DNA from: Halichondria panicea
Lineage: Eukaryota > Porifera > Demospongiae > Suberitida > Halichondriidae
Assembly (NCBI RefSeq): GCF_963675165.1
Contig: NC_087384.1
Span: 86,001-150,000 of the forward strand
Direction: 5' to 3'
Length of the DNA: 64,000 nucleotides
In this document: positions 42,201-52,715 of the stretch, in pieces
How positions within the stretch are numbered: position 1 is the first letter of the stretch
Layout: every line of letters begins with the position of its first letter
Program-made: the position numbers and the translations under genes
Notes under the pieces: generated by a model
Database searches by the model: none
What the model was told of the DNA's origin: nothing
What the model saw: only the letters and a program-made list of their open reading frames with translations

Positions 42201-44633
42201 GAAGCATTCGAAAGTAAGCACAGACTACAACGTATGTAATGACTACGTCCTGAGGCATATAATGACGTCTACACGTATGACCAATTAATGGCTTATAAGT
42301 ACTCCACCACTTGCATGTAGCTAGCTGGGGAGGGCTACTCTAGCCTCACTGTATCTATGGCCTGATTCCTGTGCAGGTGTGATAGAGATGTATAGGGACC
42401 AGTCACAGGAAAGAGTGGCGCTCACTCTCATCAGGACGTTGGCTAAGAAGCTACCACTATCTCGACAATACTACGTACGTGCGTACAATACACATACTAT
42501 CAAAATAATATGTTTCACATCTTTACAGCTGGAGGGACTAGCGCTATCAAAGCAGAATAAAACCAAGGTACTGTTGTAGAGACTATTGCATGGGGAAGTG
42601 TGCCATAACCCGAGTATAGATAGATGCAAGTTCTAAGAAACTTCTATTATGACTGTGACATCTTACATATTCATATCTGTGCAGGCTCGACTAGCTCTGG
42701 AGCGCTCCATCGAGTCAGAGGGACACTTTGAGAAGGCAGTTGTTGAGTTAGCAAAACTCTATATTTCAGAGAAGAACATCGCGAAGGCTATAGAAACGTG
42801 CGTGGGTATGATGTGCAATTGTATACTGAGCTCTGGTGATCCAATACTGAGCTCTGGTGATCCAAATTTAATGATTTTCTGATTTTCTGAAAGCTTAGAA
42901 ATAGCCCATTCAGATGTATTCTCAAATTTGGAACGGCCATAATTTCCCTTTTTCAGAAAAAGATCATGGGCTATTATTAGCCCACGATATTTGTCAACCA
43001 CAAAATAGACTTTGATTTTAAGACGCGAGCTCATTGTAAGCTTCCAAAAAATCGTAAAATTAACATTATTGGACGAACAGAACTAAAGTTATGGCCCTTC
43101 AAAGATACTTTATTTTGTTTTATTTAACACCTGCATGGTTTTAATTCCCCATACAATCAACTGAGGATAAACGGCCACAAATTGAATGTGTACACATCCA
43201 GTGCCTACACATGTCCCACGTACATTATCCCCCCCTACAGTTTAACGAGTCAGCTGGAGGTGCGGACAAGTGCCAACCTCCACTGTGAGCTAGGGGACTG
43301 TCTGGTCAAACTGAGCAGACTGCCTGAGGCAGAGGAGCAGTTCAGACTGGCTTTAGGGTTCGTTACACTGAAAACTATATTGGCTTCAGCTTTATTTTAT
43401 TTCTTTATCCTTAGACTGGAGAAAGACCACAAGAGAGCTCGAAAGAATCTTGATACAACAAACCAACTGGTTTCAGGGCATCCAGCATTTTCCAACTTCA
43501 GTGACGATGGAGAATATGTGAGTATAAGTGAGACTATACTATTGAACACTGTATGGAATATTTAGTCGTAGTATAGACCCATACATTGTATACCTCATGT
43601 AGGCATTTGTCCTAATGGTTTTAAAATATGGATTATTAAATAGTTGGTAAGTGTTTATTTGACTGCTGTATACAACATCAAACAGTACCATGTATTCAGA
43701 TGCTTATTTGTTTGTAATAAAACTGGCCAATCTAATTAATATATGAAATATAATATGGGAGCTATTTCTTACTGTACGGTCTTGCAATCTTCCAATAAGG
43801 AGAGAGGGTCAAGTGATTCTCCATTATTATATTGGAATTTATGTTGTATATACATTTACCGGGTGTTTGTTATATTAAGTACTGCCTGTGTACGTTTAGT
43901 GTGCCAGTTCTCGGAAGCACAATGTGAAAGGAAACATGCGCTGATATTTAGTAAACCCTAGCATATTTTATCCACTGGCGCTTGAGCTGTATATCAGAAA
44001 TAGGAATATAACTGTGGCCCTGAGGTGACGTTGTGATACTATGTACTTGTCTGGGATCCAATTGCTAACACTATAATTATTGTGTATGTCCTGTGTGTGT
44101 GTTATATATGTGTACATGTGTGACCCACTGCATGCTCTACTGCACAGGGTGGGGGGAGTGATGAGAGCATACCAGACCTGTCTGGGGAACACTACGACCA
44201 AGAGGTAACATTGCAGCCTAGCTTAGTGTGTGTGGACACTGTGTAAAGGGCTAAGCAGCCATTAAACCTTATAGAACATTTTTAAAACAGTAATTATGCA
44301 TTTTTTTATGGCAATGAAATTTTCTATAATGCCTTTTAGTTTTGACGTCAGTGTTGTTCTGACGAGTGCTTACACAATACGGTATTGCACTAATAAGGTG
44401 TTTTCAAACGTGCAGATGCTTGGATACTAGGCAATTAGCAATTTAATTGTTGTCTCTTTGAGCTTCAATCAGGTGATTTTCCCACACACACATGTATCAC
44501 CGTACAACAGGTGATTTTCCCACACACACATGTATCACCGTACAAGCTGTGTAACTGATGCATGCAATACTTGCTTGTGTGATTTTGATCACATGATTTC
44601 ATGCGTGTTCTATCATTTTTGCAGTGGATTTAA
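39261..44633 (+). CDS. ANAPC7: Anaphase-promoting complex subunit 7 (TPR protein)
   Basis: 20 coding exons: 39261-39353, 39419-39541, 39592-39648, 39775-39861, 40030-40112, 40313-40348, 40414-40542, 40626-40678, 40906-40940, 41346-41438, 41512-41706, 41842-41887, 42121-42213, 42377-42474, 42529-42567, 42685-42797, 43241-43357, 43415-43517, 44148-44204, 44625-44633. All phases agree, 552 aa, close to the animal length. APC7 is a TPR subunit of the APC/C ubiquitin ligase and helps bind Cdc20/Cdh1. Signatures: SYADSLYSDLQFRRAL, MSPLALEAAIGLLSLGV, TIHLDPTFFEAFE, and C-terminal TPR pairs (HFEKAVVELAKLYI, LGDCLVKLSRLPEAEEQF) followed by an acidic tail (DESIPDLSGEHYDQEWI). The last exon has two codons before the stop. 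AATAAA at 44909-44914. Confidence 0.93.
42825..43110. repeat. Dispersed foldback repeat, copy D
   Basis: GAGCTCTGGTGATCCAAATT (start duplicated) through CATTATTGGACGAACAGAAC and AAGTTATGGCCCTTCAAAG. Lies in APC7 intron 16 and begins within 30 bp of the exon 16 donor. Confidence 0.8.
44468..44546. repeat. ~38-bp direct duplication, APC7 last intron
   Basis: CAGGTGATTTTCCCACACAC and CATGTATCACCGTACAA occur twice in tandem. Confidence 0.85.
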
Positions 44634-45453
44634 CGAACTGGACCTCCTGGCAATAGAACTGGAAACTAAACTAACTGTATAATTATCTGAACACACCAAA
44701 TAATACTCTCTATTTCAGTATGCCAGTATGCCTATTTCTACAATCATGTCAATCAATTCTGAGTTTTGTGTATCTGCTGTTTGAGCTGTATAATTAATTC
44801 TGATATGAACATCTGTGAATTGTGCATGTTATCAAGACAACGCTAAGAGTGTACAGGATTTCCTTGTTGGTTTCCCATTGTACAAAGTATTATACTGTAT
44901 ATGCACAGAATAAATAACCTGTAACTATTTTAAGCTGTTACGTGTTTCCATTGCGTACGTAGTTCCAGAAATATGCACGAATGTGATATCACAATACAAC
45001 CCCTTTTCCTTTCAGACTTCAATTTGCTCCCTGCCTGCATGACCTACGTCATTAGGCTGACATTAGTCTAGTACATGCATGTATGGGAAAATATTCTCAT
45101 TTCTAGGGTTATTGCATAATTTGAAGCCTTTGTTTATATGCGGTTGCTTCCTTGTGCTACTTTTTCAGCACATTCCTATCTATGCAGACCTATGTCCAAG
45201 CTAGCTTACATGATAATATTATGATCTAGCAACCTTATAAAGTTCATAAATCTAGCTGAAGCAGTCACACTATGCTTGTTTAGTTTCAGGCACTTTCAAG
45301 CCTATAGTCTATTCATTGATGCTTTCTATACCAGTCCTGCAGTTTCAATAAGCTAGCTATAAATTAGCTCAATTTAGAGCAGTTAGATACATTGTGCAAG
45401 AGGCAGCATAGATCAAAGAGTTGCGGTTTGTAGTGCGGTTTTAGCTGCGCAGT
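44634..45453. other. Intergenic region, APC7 3' flank and upstream of orphan gene 1
   Basis: APC7 3' UTR with a poly(A) signal at 44909-44914, then AT-rich DNA up to the intronless gene. No further gene seen. Confidence 0.6.
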
Positions 45454-47238
45454 ATGGAATTCGACCTCGGAGGAGGAGAAGTAACTTTGCTACAGTTCAC
45501 ACCATTGAATGATAGCTACTCGCAGAGCTATGGATACGGCCAACAACAGATGCCTACATGCACAACTGAAGATGTGGAACTGTATGGTGGAAGCATGCAC
45601 AGTGTCAGTGGTTTCTCTACAACTGGAACTGCAAACTCAATGGAGATGTCTGCAACACCTAGTCCCAACCCTCCACCTGCACCAACAGCTATGCAGCACC
45701 CTGAGTACTATTGCCAAACAGAACAATATGCAATGGAGACCAATTGCCAATCCCCATACAGTTACATGAATCAACAACCAACAACTCAAGGCTACAATGA
45801 CTACATACACTCCCCTCAAGTGGCTAGCCCTGCAGTAAGTGCTGCCACAAGTTATGACAGTCAATCAGTGGACCTAGACAGCCTTGACATGCTCCTAAAC
45901 GATCCAATGGGTGCAGATCTTGGTCCTCAACCAGTACGTCTACCACGCTTAGAAGAAGAGCCTCCACGAACTAAAGAATCTGCTTACTCGAGCTCCACCC
46001 TTTTTTTACCTCATCGAGGCTCCAGCAGAAGCAATCCCCACAGCCCAATTGATATCAGGGTTAAATCAGACACACTAAAATCCTCTAGACGTCACCGGGG
46101 TGTTGTTTCGACAGCCTCTCTGAAGTCATTATCCAAGAGAGTGAGTTCCCCCATCTTTCCTGACTACTCCACCCCCCTTTCCTCCGTCAGTCTCAGCCGA
46201 CATCCTTCAATTACTAGCCTCTGCTCCTCAACCAAATCCGACCCATTCAGTAATGTAACTCCCTCTGTTCGCTCCGATCCTGGACCATATCGAATCCATG
46301 CCAACAACAATGCAGATTCAGCTAGCGAATCACCTTCCGTAATGTCAGCACAAGACTCTCAGAGATTTTTATTCACAAGCTCTGCATCAAGCACAGAGAA
46401 CATTCCAGTCTCAAGTGAGAACTCGAGTCGATCATGCATGGAGATTGCCATGCCAATGAAGCTTGCTCGTAAAATTACTGACCTGGACAAGAAGATAATG
46501 AAATTACAAGCAGACCGATCAAAACTTCTTGAAAAGGCAAAGGTGACCGGACCATTTAATGAGGTTATGAACGTTGATACTCGAATGCTAACTGAGAGAT
46601 CTTCGGAAATAGGACGAATACATTTGTATATTGTGCCTCTAGGCATACACGCCCTGGACGAACCATTGTATGAAGACGCTAATGCAACACTCAGACAAGT
46701 TGGCGGATTGTATTTCGACTATCAATCAGCTGTTGATAGCCTGAGGAGTAATTGCTGCAAGGGCATGGTCCGTCTCCCAGATATAAGCACTTGCTTTGCG
46801 TACATTAAAAGCCTACTAAACGAAAACCAACGACTAAAACTGGGCAATTCCATAGCAGGCTTCTGCAGGATACAGCTGGATCTAGACACGGCCACAGCCT
46901 CAGGCTATGCTGATGGGTCTGTCCCTACAGAGTTTGTAGAATCACTGCGAGTGGCTAATCAAGTTATGCAGTGTGCTCAGCAAATCACTAAAGCATACCC
47001 AACAGTACAGATGCATCTACAGCAAGTAAGACAAACCGCAGCAGCCAAGGCTGACAAATGCGATACAATTTGTCAGAGTCTAGGCATTATTGATAGAGAA
47101 AGAAGGACACAAATAAAGTCTGTTCTGGAGGGCAACTGTACGATAATGAGCTCAGTGGAGAGAGTGTGGCCGCAATATTATCAAGTTGCCACGGAGACAA
47201 TTAAAACTATAACTGAATGTATTCACCCTCCCGCTTGA
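45454..47238 (+). CDS. Orphan intronless protein, 594 aa, low-complexity N-terminus
   Basis: Single open frame from ATG 45454. I do not recognise the family. Residues 1-140 are rich in Gln, Tyr, Ser, Pro and Thr (YSQSYGYGQQQM). About 140-330 is Ser-rich and basic in places, with several RxxS-type sites. A short predicted coiled coil follows (ITDLDKKIMKLQADRSKLLE). The C-terminal third (about 365-594) looks like a folded, mostly helical domain: GRIHLYIVPLGIHALDEPLY, a Cys-bearing SNCCKGMVRLPDISTCF, and long helices to the end (ESLRVANQVMQCAQQITKAY). Codon use is even and the frame is long, so it is very likely real. The absence of introns contrasts with the neighbours. Confidence 0.8.
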   Translation: MEFDLGGGEVTLLQFTPLNDSYSQSYGYGQQQMPTCTTEDVELYGGSMHSVSGFSTTGTANSMEMSATPSPNPPPAPTAMQHPEYYCQTEQYAMETNCQSPYSYMNQQPTTQGYNDYIHSPQVASPAVSAATSYDSQSVDLDSLDMLLNDPMGADLGPQPVRLPRLEEEPPRTKESAYSSSTLFLPHRGSSRSNPHSPIDIRVKSDTLKSSRRHRGVVSTASLKSLSKRVSSPIFPDYSTPLSSVSLSRHPSITSLCSSTKSDPFSNVTPSVRSDPGPYRIHANNNADSASESPSVMSAQDSQRFLFTSSASSTENIPVSSENSSRSCMEIAMPMKLARKITDLDKKIMKLQADRSKLLEKAKVTGPFNEVMNVDTRMLTERSSEIGRIHLYIVPLGIHALDEPLYEDANATLRQVGGLYFDYQSAVDSLRSNCCKGMVRLPDISTCFAYIKSLLNENQRLKLGNSIAGFCRIQLDLDTATASGYADGSVPTEFVESLRVANQVMQCAQQITKAYPTVQMHLQQVRQTAAAKADKCDTICQSLGIIDRERRTQIKSVLEGNCTIMSSVERVWPQYYQVATETIKTITECIHPPA

Positions 47239-47787
47239 TTTATGTTTGTTTAGCTCCAGTTCATAATCAAACCATCTATTCGTTTCATTTTCATAATCAA
47301 ACCATCTATTCCACGTATTAATTTTGTTCATTTCCAACATTACTGCGAGTAATGTATATACACTTGTTATTATTTTTAACATACACAATACAGAACCCAA
47401 TGCAGTGAAGGATTGCAGTTAATAATGAAATGCTTCATTCATATATGCATGCTGTTTCCATGACAAAACACGTACACATGTTAAAGGAATGACCAGTTGT
47501 TAGTGTGTAATTCTTTCAACAGTGATAAACAACACGAGTCACCATACCCAGTAAAGGCATTCAACTATATGAATGAATTCTCTAGCTCAAATCAAACTAC
47601 TGCACTCTACGTAAGATATTTAAGATTCCATTGGAGGCAAATTGTTACTATTAGATGCATCCAGGCTAATTACTATAATACCAACAGTCAAACATCGAAT
47701 AGCACAGAGATCGTATCACCTTGGATGAGTATCTGCTATAGACCATTTGTTTGTAAACAAGCAGAGAAGGAATTGACTGCATGAACT
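47239..47787. other. Gap between the two intronless orphan genes
   Basis: AT-rich. A duplicated TTCATAATCAAACCATCTAT occurs at about 47260-47310. An open frame at 47497-47784 has no convincing protein character. Confidence 0.5.
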
Positions 47788-48375
47788 ATGTTTCGACGTA
47801 AGCAGAAGAAGGAGATAGAGCTGCTCAGCATAGCAAAGAGAACTGAGGCTGCAAAATCTGCACCCAAAACATCTAGTGAGCTCAAAGCCAGGCGCAGAGC
47901 CGTGCGATCAATGTCGTTTGATCACAACCCAGAGCAGCTACAACCGTTGGAAGAGAAGAAATTTAGTCGGAAGCTGAGTGAACCTCTCCTAGAGGATACG
48001 GACACCTCAATCACATACACACCCCCTTCTGTTCAGGAAGCATCAAGAGCGGATGCAAGGCTTAAACTAATCGATGCTGATTCTGCTCAAGACACTAAAA
48101 ACAAACCAAGCACTGAAGTACACACATCCAGTTACACGATGAAAATAGTGCCTAACGAAAGGACTAATGGTAGTAGGGTGAAGTATAGACACAGCACGTA
48201 CGCCACAAGAGGGGGTGTGCCTAATGCATACCTCGCCCTCTTCAAGAATAGTCACGAGAATTTGTGTGAAGAGGAAGAAGATCTTCAAAGGCTAAAATTT
48301 GATGATTTGCCAGAAGTACAGAGAGACAGAACAAGCACAGAGAACTCAATGTTTGATGTATCATATGAATTATAA
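47788..48375 (+). CDS. Orphan intronless protein, 195 aa, basic and phospho-site-rich
   Basis: Product not recognised. The N-terminus is highly basic (MFRRKQKKEIELL; KARRRAVRSMSFDH), with RSMSF and RKLSEPL resembling basophilic kinase/14-3-3 sites. The middle is polar and probably disordered; the acidic C-terminus contains EEEEDLQRLKFDDLPEVQ. It follows the 594-aa orphan on the same strand, 549 bp away. A real gene is likely but not certain; no domain can be named. Confidence 0.6.
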   Translation: MFRRKQKKEIELLSIAKRTEAAKSAPKTSSELKARRRAVRSMSFDHNPEQLQPLEEKKFSRKLSEPLLEDTDTSITYTPPSVQEASRADARLKLIDADSAQDTKNKPSTEVHTSSYTMKIVPNERTNGSRVKYRHSTYATRGGVPNAYLALFKNSHENLCEEEEDLQRLKFDDLPEVQRDRTSTENSMFDVSYEL

Positions 48376-48556
48376 GTACGTACATACTAACTTGTACACA
48401 CAATCAACCATGCATGTAGACAGTCAATTAAACTATTTTTGCCATTTTTTAGCCCATTTACAGTTCACTATTAATTTTGTGTACAAAATAATTATACCCA
48501 CAAATTCATTACACACGATGAAATTGCATGCTTACCATTAATCCACAAAAGATTGT

Positions 48557-51500
48557 CTAAAAATGTTGTTGGCTAAGTTTATTGTTCAAGTATTGTAATA
48601 TCTGATGCAGCGTGTCTTTGTTCTCTCCCTCCACCCACTCCAGCTCGACACACAGTCCTTTGTCCTCAACGTCAAACGAAGCAGCCTTCCCACCAGGGAC
48701 AATCTTATGGGCTTTATTTGGGCTCAGTTTTCTCTTCTTCTTTGGGGAGTGTTCCATTTCATGGCCGGAAACGAGAGAGCAGATGAATCGCACATGACAT
48801 GGAGTAGACAGAGCTTCCAATTCATACAGAGCTTTATGTTCGGAGTCTCGAATATTTTCATTGATTATAGGAGCCTCCTCATTTGTGCCACCATCAGCAG
48901 AAGAAATTATCACAGCTTCTGTGTGAGTAAAAATCAATGATCCCATTGTAGCTAGCAACATTAATTTGTATCCTCAGCAATCTATGTACAGTACAGGATC
49001 TAATAAATTAACATCACTAGCCAGAGCACGATTTTACTCGCTAAGCACATGCCTTTGTCTTCCTTCCTCTGTCTGTCCAGACACTCAATTAGTCTCCTTC
49101 TTTTCCGTTGATGAGACCAAGTGTTCTTGATACCATGACAACGCAGTCGTACAGTCGAGTCTAACCCTGCCTCCTCGGTAACCTTCATCTGAAGAGAAGT
49201 AATGACATAATATTGTGGACGCTTCCTGTCATACATTGTAACTACTAGTACGATATAAGCTAACATTTAATAGTAATTTCTGTTAGCTTCGTTTAATGAA
49301 CTTACTGCCAGCTCTTTCATTTGCTTCACTAGCCACTCCCTGATCAGCTGTGTTCTCTCTCCACGAGATTTGGATGTGAACAACCCATAGAGAGGTTGTC
49401 GTAAACACAATGGCTTCTCCCTTCTCTTTCTGTTGCTAGTGTTGAGGGCAGCCACCTAACAACATAAGCTCAATTAATCAGACATTGTCCATAATATAAA
49501 AGTACTATAATAATTATAGTACAACACTATAATATGGTATATCAGAGGAGGTCCGACAGGCGCGGTGCAGCTCAAGCAATTAGCCTCTGATTACTCTCAG
49601 CAAACGTACGATGTGGGCGGTGCGTGGGCAGATAATTATTGTTAATTGCCTGAGCTGCACCGCACCTGTCGTACCTCCTCTGATGGTATATGAAGCATTC
49701 TACAAATTTCATAAGAGGATTGCTCCTGTTTCCACGGTAACTATCAGTATACACATGGACATTCTGTGTAGACCTTTTCCTTGAGTGATGAATCAAAGGA
49801 CCAGCCCAGTCCCCACCGCCATGTCCTACCCTGTACGAACTCTGTGCTGGTTACCACGGGAACCTGTGCGTACAAGTAAACGCTTGTGAACAAATACACA
49901 GCTAATTAACATCAATTACTGAAACTCAAAGTCTGCAATTTCTAACATTTGTTGTTGTCTTGAGCGATAATTGGACAACATTGTAGAGGAATCTAGGAGA
50001 GCATACAAGTGCCACAGAGATACAGTTACAGTGCTACGCTGCAGTTCATTAGTCGATGATCAAGACATGTGATGGATTACAGAAGAATGGATGATCTACT
50101 GGAACCATATCTCACTCACGCTGTTCTGTTTGAGTTGTGCCAGTAATGGTTTCAAGCTGCTCTTCTTCCCCAACATGGTTGTATACCACCTACAGAAGCC
50201 GACAAACACAAGCAGACCCAATTACACACTGCAAAGGAACTCGTGTTATACTGACCCTTGTATGCACTTTACACCCAAACAGATACCAATCAATACATGT
50301 ACATGCATGCTGTGCTGCTAGTAGTTCAAGCTTCTCTTTTTGTTAGATCATGTAACATGATACGAACAGCATCTTAATTTTATTAAGTCTCAAAGCTGGG
50401 TTGTCAGAATGACAGTATATAGCAATAGTCTAGTAATGAGGCGAAGTCAAACATTGGAATTGGTAAGAAAAAGTACCCAAACTTCACATGACTCACCTTA
50501 CCCTGTTTTTGAGTTGCAGACTGTCTTGTATGATCCTCCGAGTGAATGCCACCTCACCTCCCTGTGTGATGGCCTCCCCTGGAGAAGCACGGCTGAACGT
50601 CTCTGCAGGGGGTCTACGCCCACTATGAGTGGCCACACCCACTAAACGCTCCTCTGTGTCCTTGAAGAAGGGAGGGTTGCACATACAGAAGGTGTACTGA
50701 GACACAGCTGGGTCCATTGCCTCCATTAGCACAACCTCAGGGGTCACCGCCACCACTGGGGGTAAGAAAGCAAGACAGGGGGTCACTGCACAGGGGTCAC
50801 CTTCACCACTGGGGGTCACTCTACTGTGCTATAACAAGTATTACATGAACATATAATTTTCGAAGCTGTTTTAGAGTGATCATTGTACCAGAATAGCTAG
50901 TACACATGGTTTTATGAAAAACTCGATCAATAGCAGCCTTACAAAGCTCATCACAATGACTATAACGTAAGTACCAAGGATACTGGATACTCTACGCCCG
51001 AATATAGGCAGGTGGTCCAGCGTGTTGTTGTGTACGCTCATAGCTATGGTAAGAATGCCCATCTCTTAGTGGAGGCCATAGACAACACACACTGACACAC
51101 ACACACCTTCAATGAGTGCGTGTATGTTGTCGGCTTTATCAGATTAAGCATTGATGATGATCGTATGACTGCAATAAGAACCAATTCATCTATGATAACA
51201 CATGCATACCACAGGCCTATGACTGGCTACCAGCATGGAGACTGTGAAGGCATGGGGTTTCAGGTATAGATCAGAGGAGGAAACAGGACGGCCATAGTTA
51301 TAACAGATCCAATAATTGGAAGGACTAAGACAGGCAGTCTACAATATAGATTAAGGTGTGTACCTATTAAATTGGACATAAAATAACATTTTTATCATGG
51401 AATTACAAACAGGATGCACTAGTACATTAGACGAAGGCTTCAGTTGTTGCAATGACAAGCGACCCACCTTTGACTTTATGTGTGAGCCCATTTCTAGCCA

Positions 51501-52442
51501 CATTCTCTGTAGCTATAGCCACTGAGTCTTGATCAATATCAGTAGCCAGGAAGCTCCACCCATTCAGCCTCGTACCCAGGAGGGGGTAGATACACGAGGC
51601 ACCTGTCCCTACAAGACACAAGTACATGAATAATATGAGAGTTGATTAGTACCACATGGCTCTACTAAAATATGTCTTATGTTAAATGTGGTGCCACAAG
51701 GACTTTAATTATCTGCGTGATGACAGTCTTCACAATGTTGAATGGCACAAAGTGAGTGGGGGGGGGATCGAGGCTACTTTGTAAACATCTTTGTAAACAG
51801 ATGTCAAAATAAACAAACAACTTTGTTTGTGTACAAAGAGATATGACTTCATCTGTTGCATGATGTGCTAATTTGCCACTTACCAATGTCAATTCCAATC
51901 ACATCAGTAGTGGAGGACGTCTCCACACCCTCACAGCTCATCTCCACGCCCACACCAATTGTCTCCACACTCTCACAGCTCATCTCCACGCCCACACCAT
52001 TTGTCTCCACACTCTCACAGCTCATCTCCACGCCCACACCACTTGTCTCCACACTCTCACAGCTCATCTTCACGCCCACACCACTTGTCTCCACGCCCCC
52101 ACACAGTCCCAACAGATCCTCCACCCAATGAATATAGTTAAGCCGCTGAGGAACAGCTGGTATTAATTTGTCAAGTGGAATATCCACATCCAGACTGAAG
52201 TCCCTGGCCAGGACGGCACATGTCAGCTCTCGGAGGGACGCTGGGTCACTGAAATCAAGCGTGTATGGGAATCTCTTCTCAGTGGGGGATTTCCCTGGGG
52301 GAATTCCCTTTAACGAGGGGGCGGGGTCATCAGCCGTGTGAGTGGACTTGGACTTGTGGATTAGGTAGGGTTTAAGGGAGGGACGGAATTCAGCAAGCTC
52401 TCCAAAATCTGGTTTCGTGTTGTAACGATTTCTTGGATGCAT
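48557..52442 (-). CDS. METTL16: U6 snRNA m6A methyltransferase METTL16
   Basis: Eight exons: 52442-51884, 51608-51468, 50755-50497, 50189-50120, 49863-49774, 49455-49306, 49188-49038, 48918-48557; all phases agree, 593 aa. METTL16 methylates A43 of U6 snRNA and MAT2A mRNA hairpins. Seen: N-terminal HPRNRY, PQRLNYIHWVEDLLG, SAM motif GIDIGTGASCIYPLLG, catalytic NPPF at residues 260-263 (FCMCNPPFF), IIQDSLQLK, RVRWYTTMLGKKSSL, EFVQGRTWRWGLGWSF, and a C-terminal VCR-type domain ending in ELEWVEGENKDTLHQIL. Odd: residues about 117-175, between WVEDLLG and the SAM motif, are four 14-aa repeats (VGVEMSCESVET) encoded by a 42-bp minisatellite. The exon 3 acceptor has a decoy duplicate at about 50800-50810. 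The start is 273 bp from the next gene, divergent. Confidence 0.94.
49534..49691. mobile_element. 140-bp TIR element (MITE) with 9-bp target duplication, METTL16 intron 5
   Basis: Core 49543-49682 starts CAGAGGAGG and ends CCTCCTCTG. The inverted repeats are about 40 bp with three mismatches (CAGAGGAGGTCCGACAGGCG at one end, the complement of CGCACCTGTCGTACCTCCTC at the other). Both sides carry ATGGTATAT (49534-49542 and 49683-49691), a perfect 9-bp direct repeat. No coding capacity; non-autonomous. The 9-bp target site favours a Mutator-like origin, while the CAGAG termini are hAT-like (usually 8 bp). Confidence 0.88.
51918..52094. repeat. 42-bp coding minisatellite in METTL16 exon 1
   Basis: Four 42-bp copies (units such as CTCATCTCCACGCCCACACC plus the rest), in frame, encoding VGVEMSCESVET-type 14-mers. 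Unit differences are mostly single bases. Confidence 0.92.
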
Positions 52443-52715
52443 AGCTGCCTGAATAAAAAATATGGTAGTGATATTTATGGGTTATAGGTTTTGGGACAAC
52501 ATCAACGTTGCTACAGACAACCTACTTACCTGAATATTACTCTCTGTTGGCTGTGCTGTGCCTTGAAGGTGAAGAAACTCTTGCTACACTGGGGCCCACA
52601 TGGAGCTGGGGGAATTCCCTGTTAGTGTGCAAACAAGGGGGTGGGGCTAGTATAGTAGTGAAGCCAAGGTGCAAAGAAGCCTGCTCCAAGATCCAGTGGG
52701 ATCCTCTGCTTCACA
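52443..52715. promoter_or_regulatory. Divergent promoter region, METTL16 / unrecognised gene
   Basis: 273 bp between start codons, holding both 5' flanks. No motif stands out. Confidence 0.45.

Noticed and set aside
47497-47784. 95-aa ORF upstream of the 195-aa orphan
   Set aside because: Composition is AT-driven, there is no domain, and it ends just before a better start codon.
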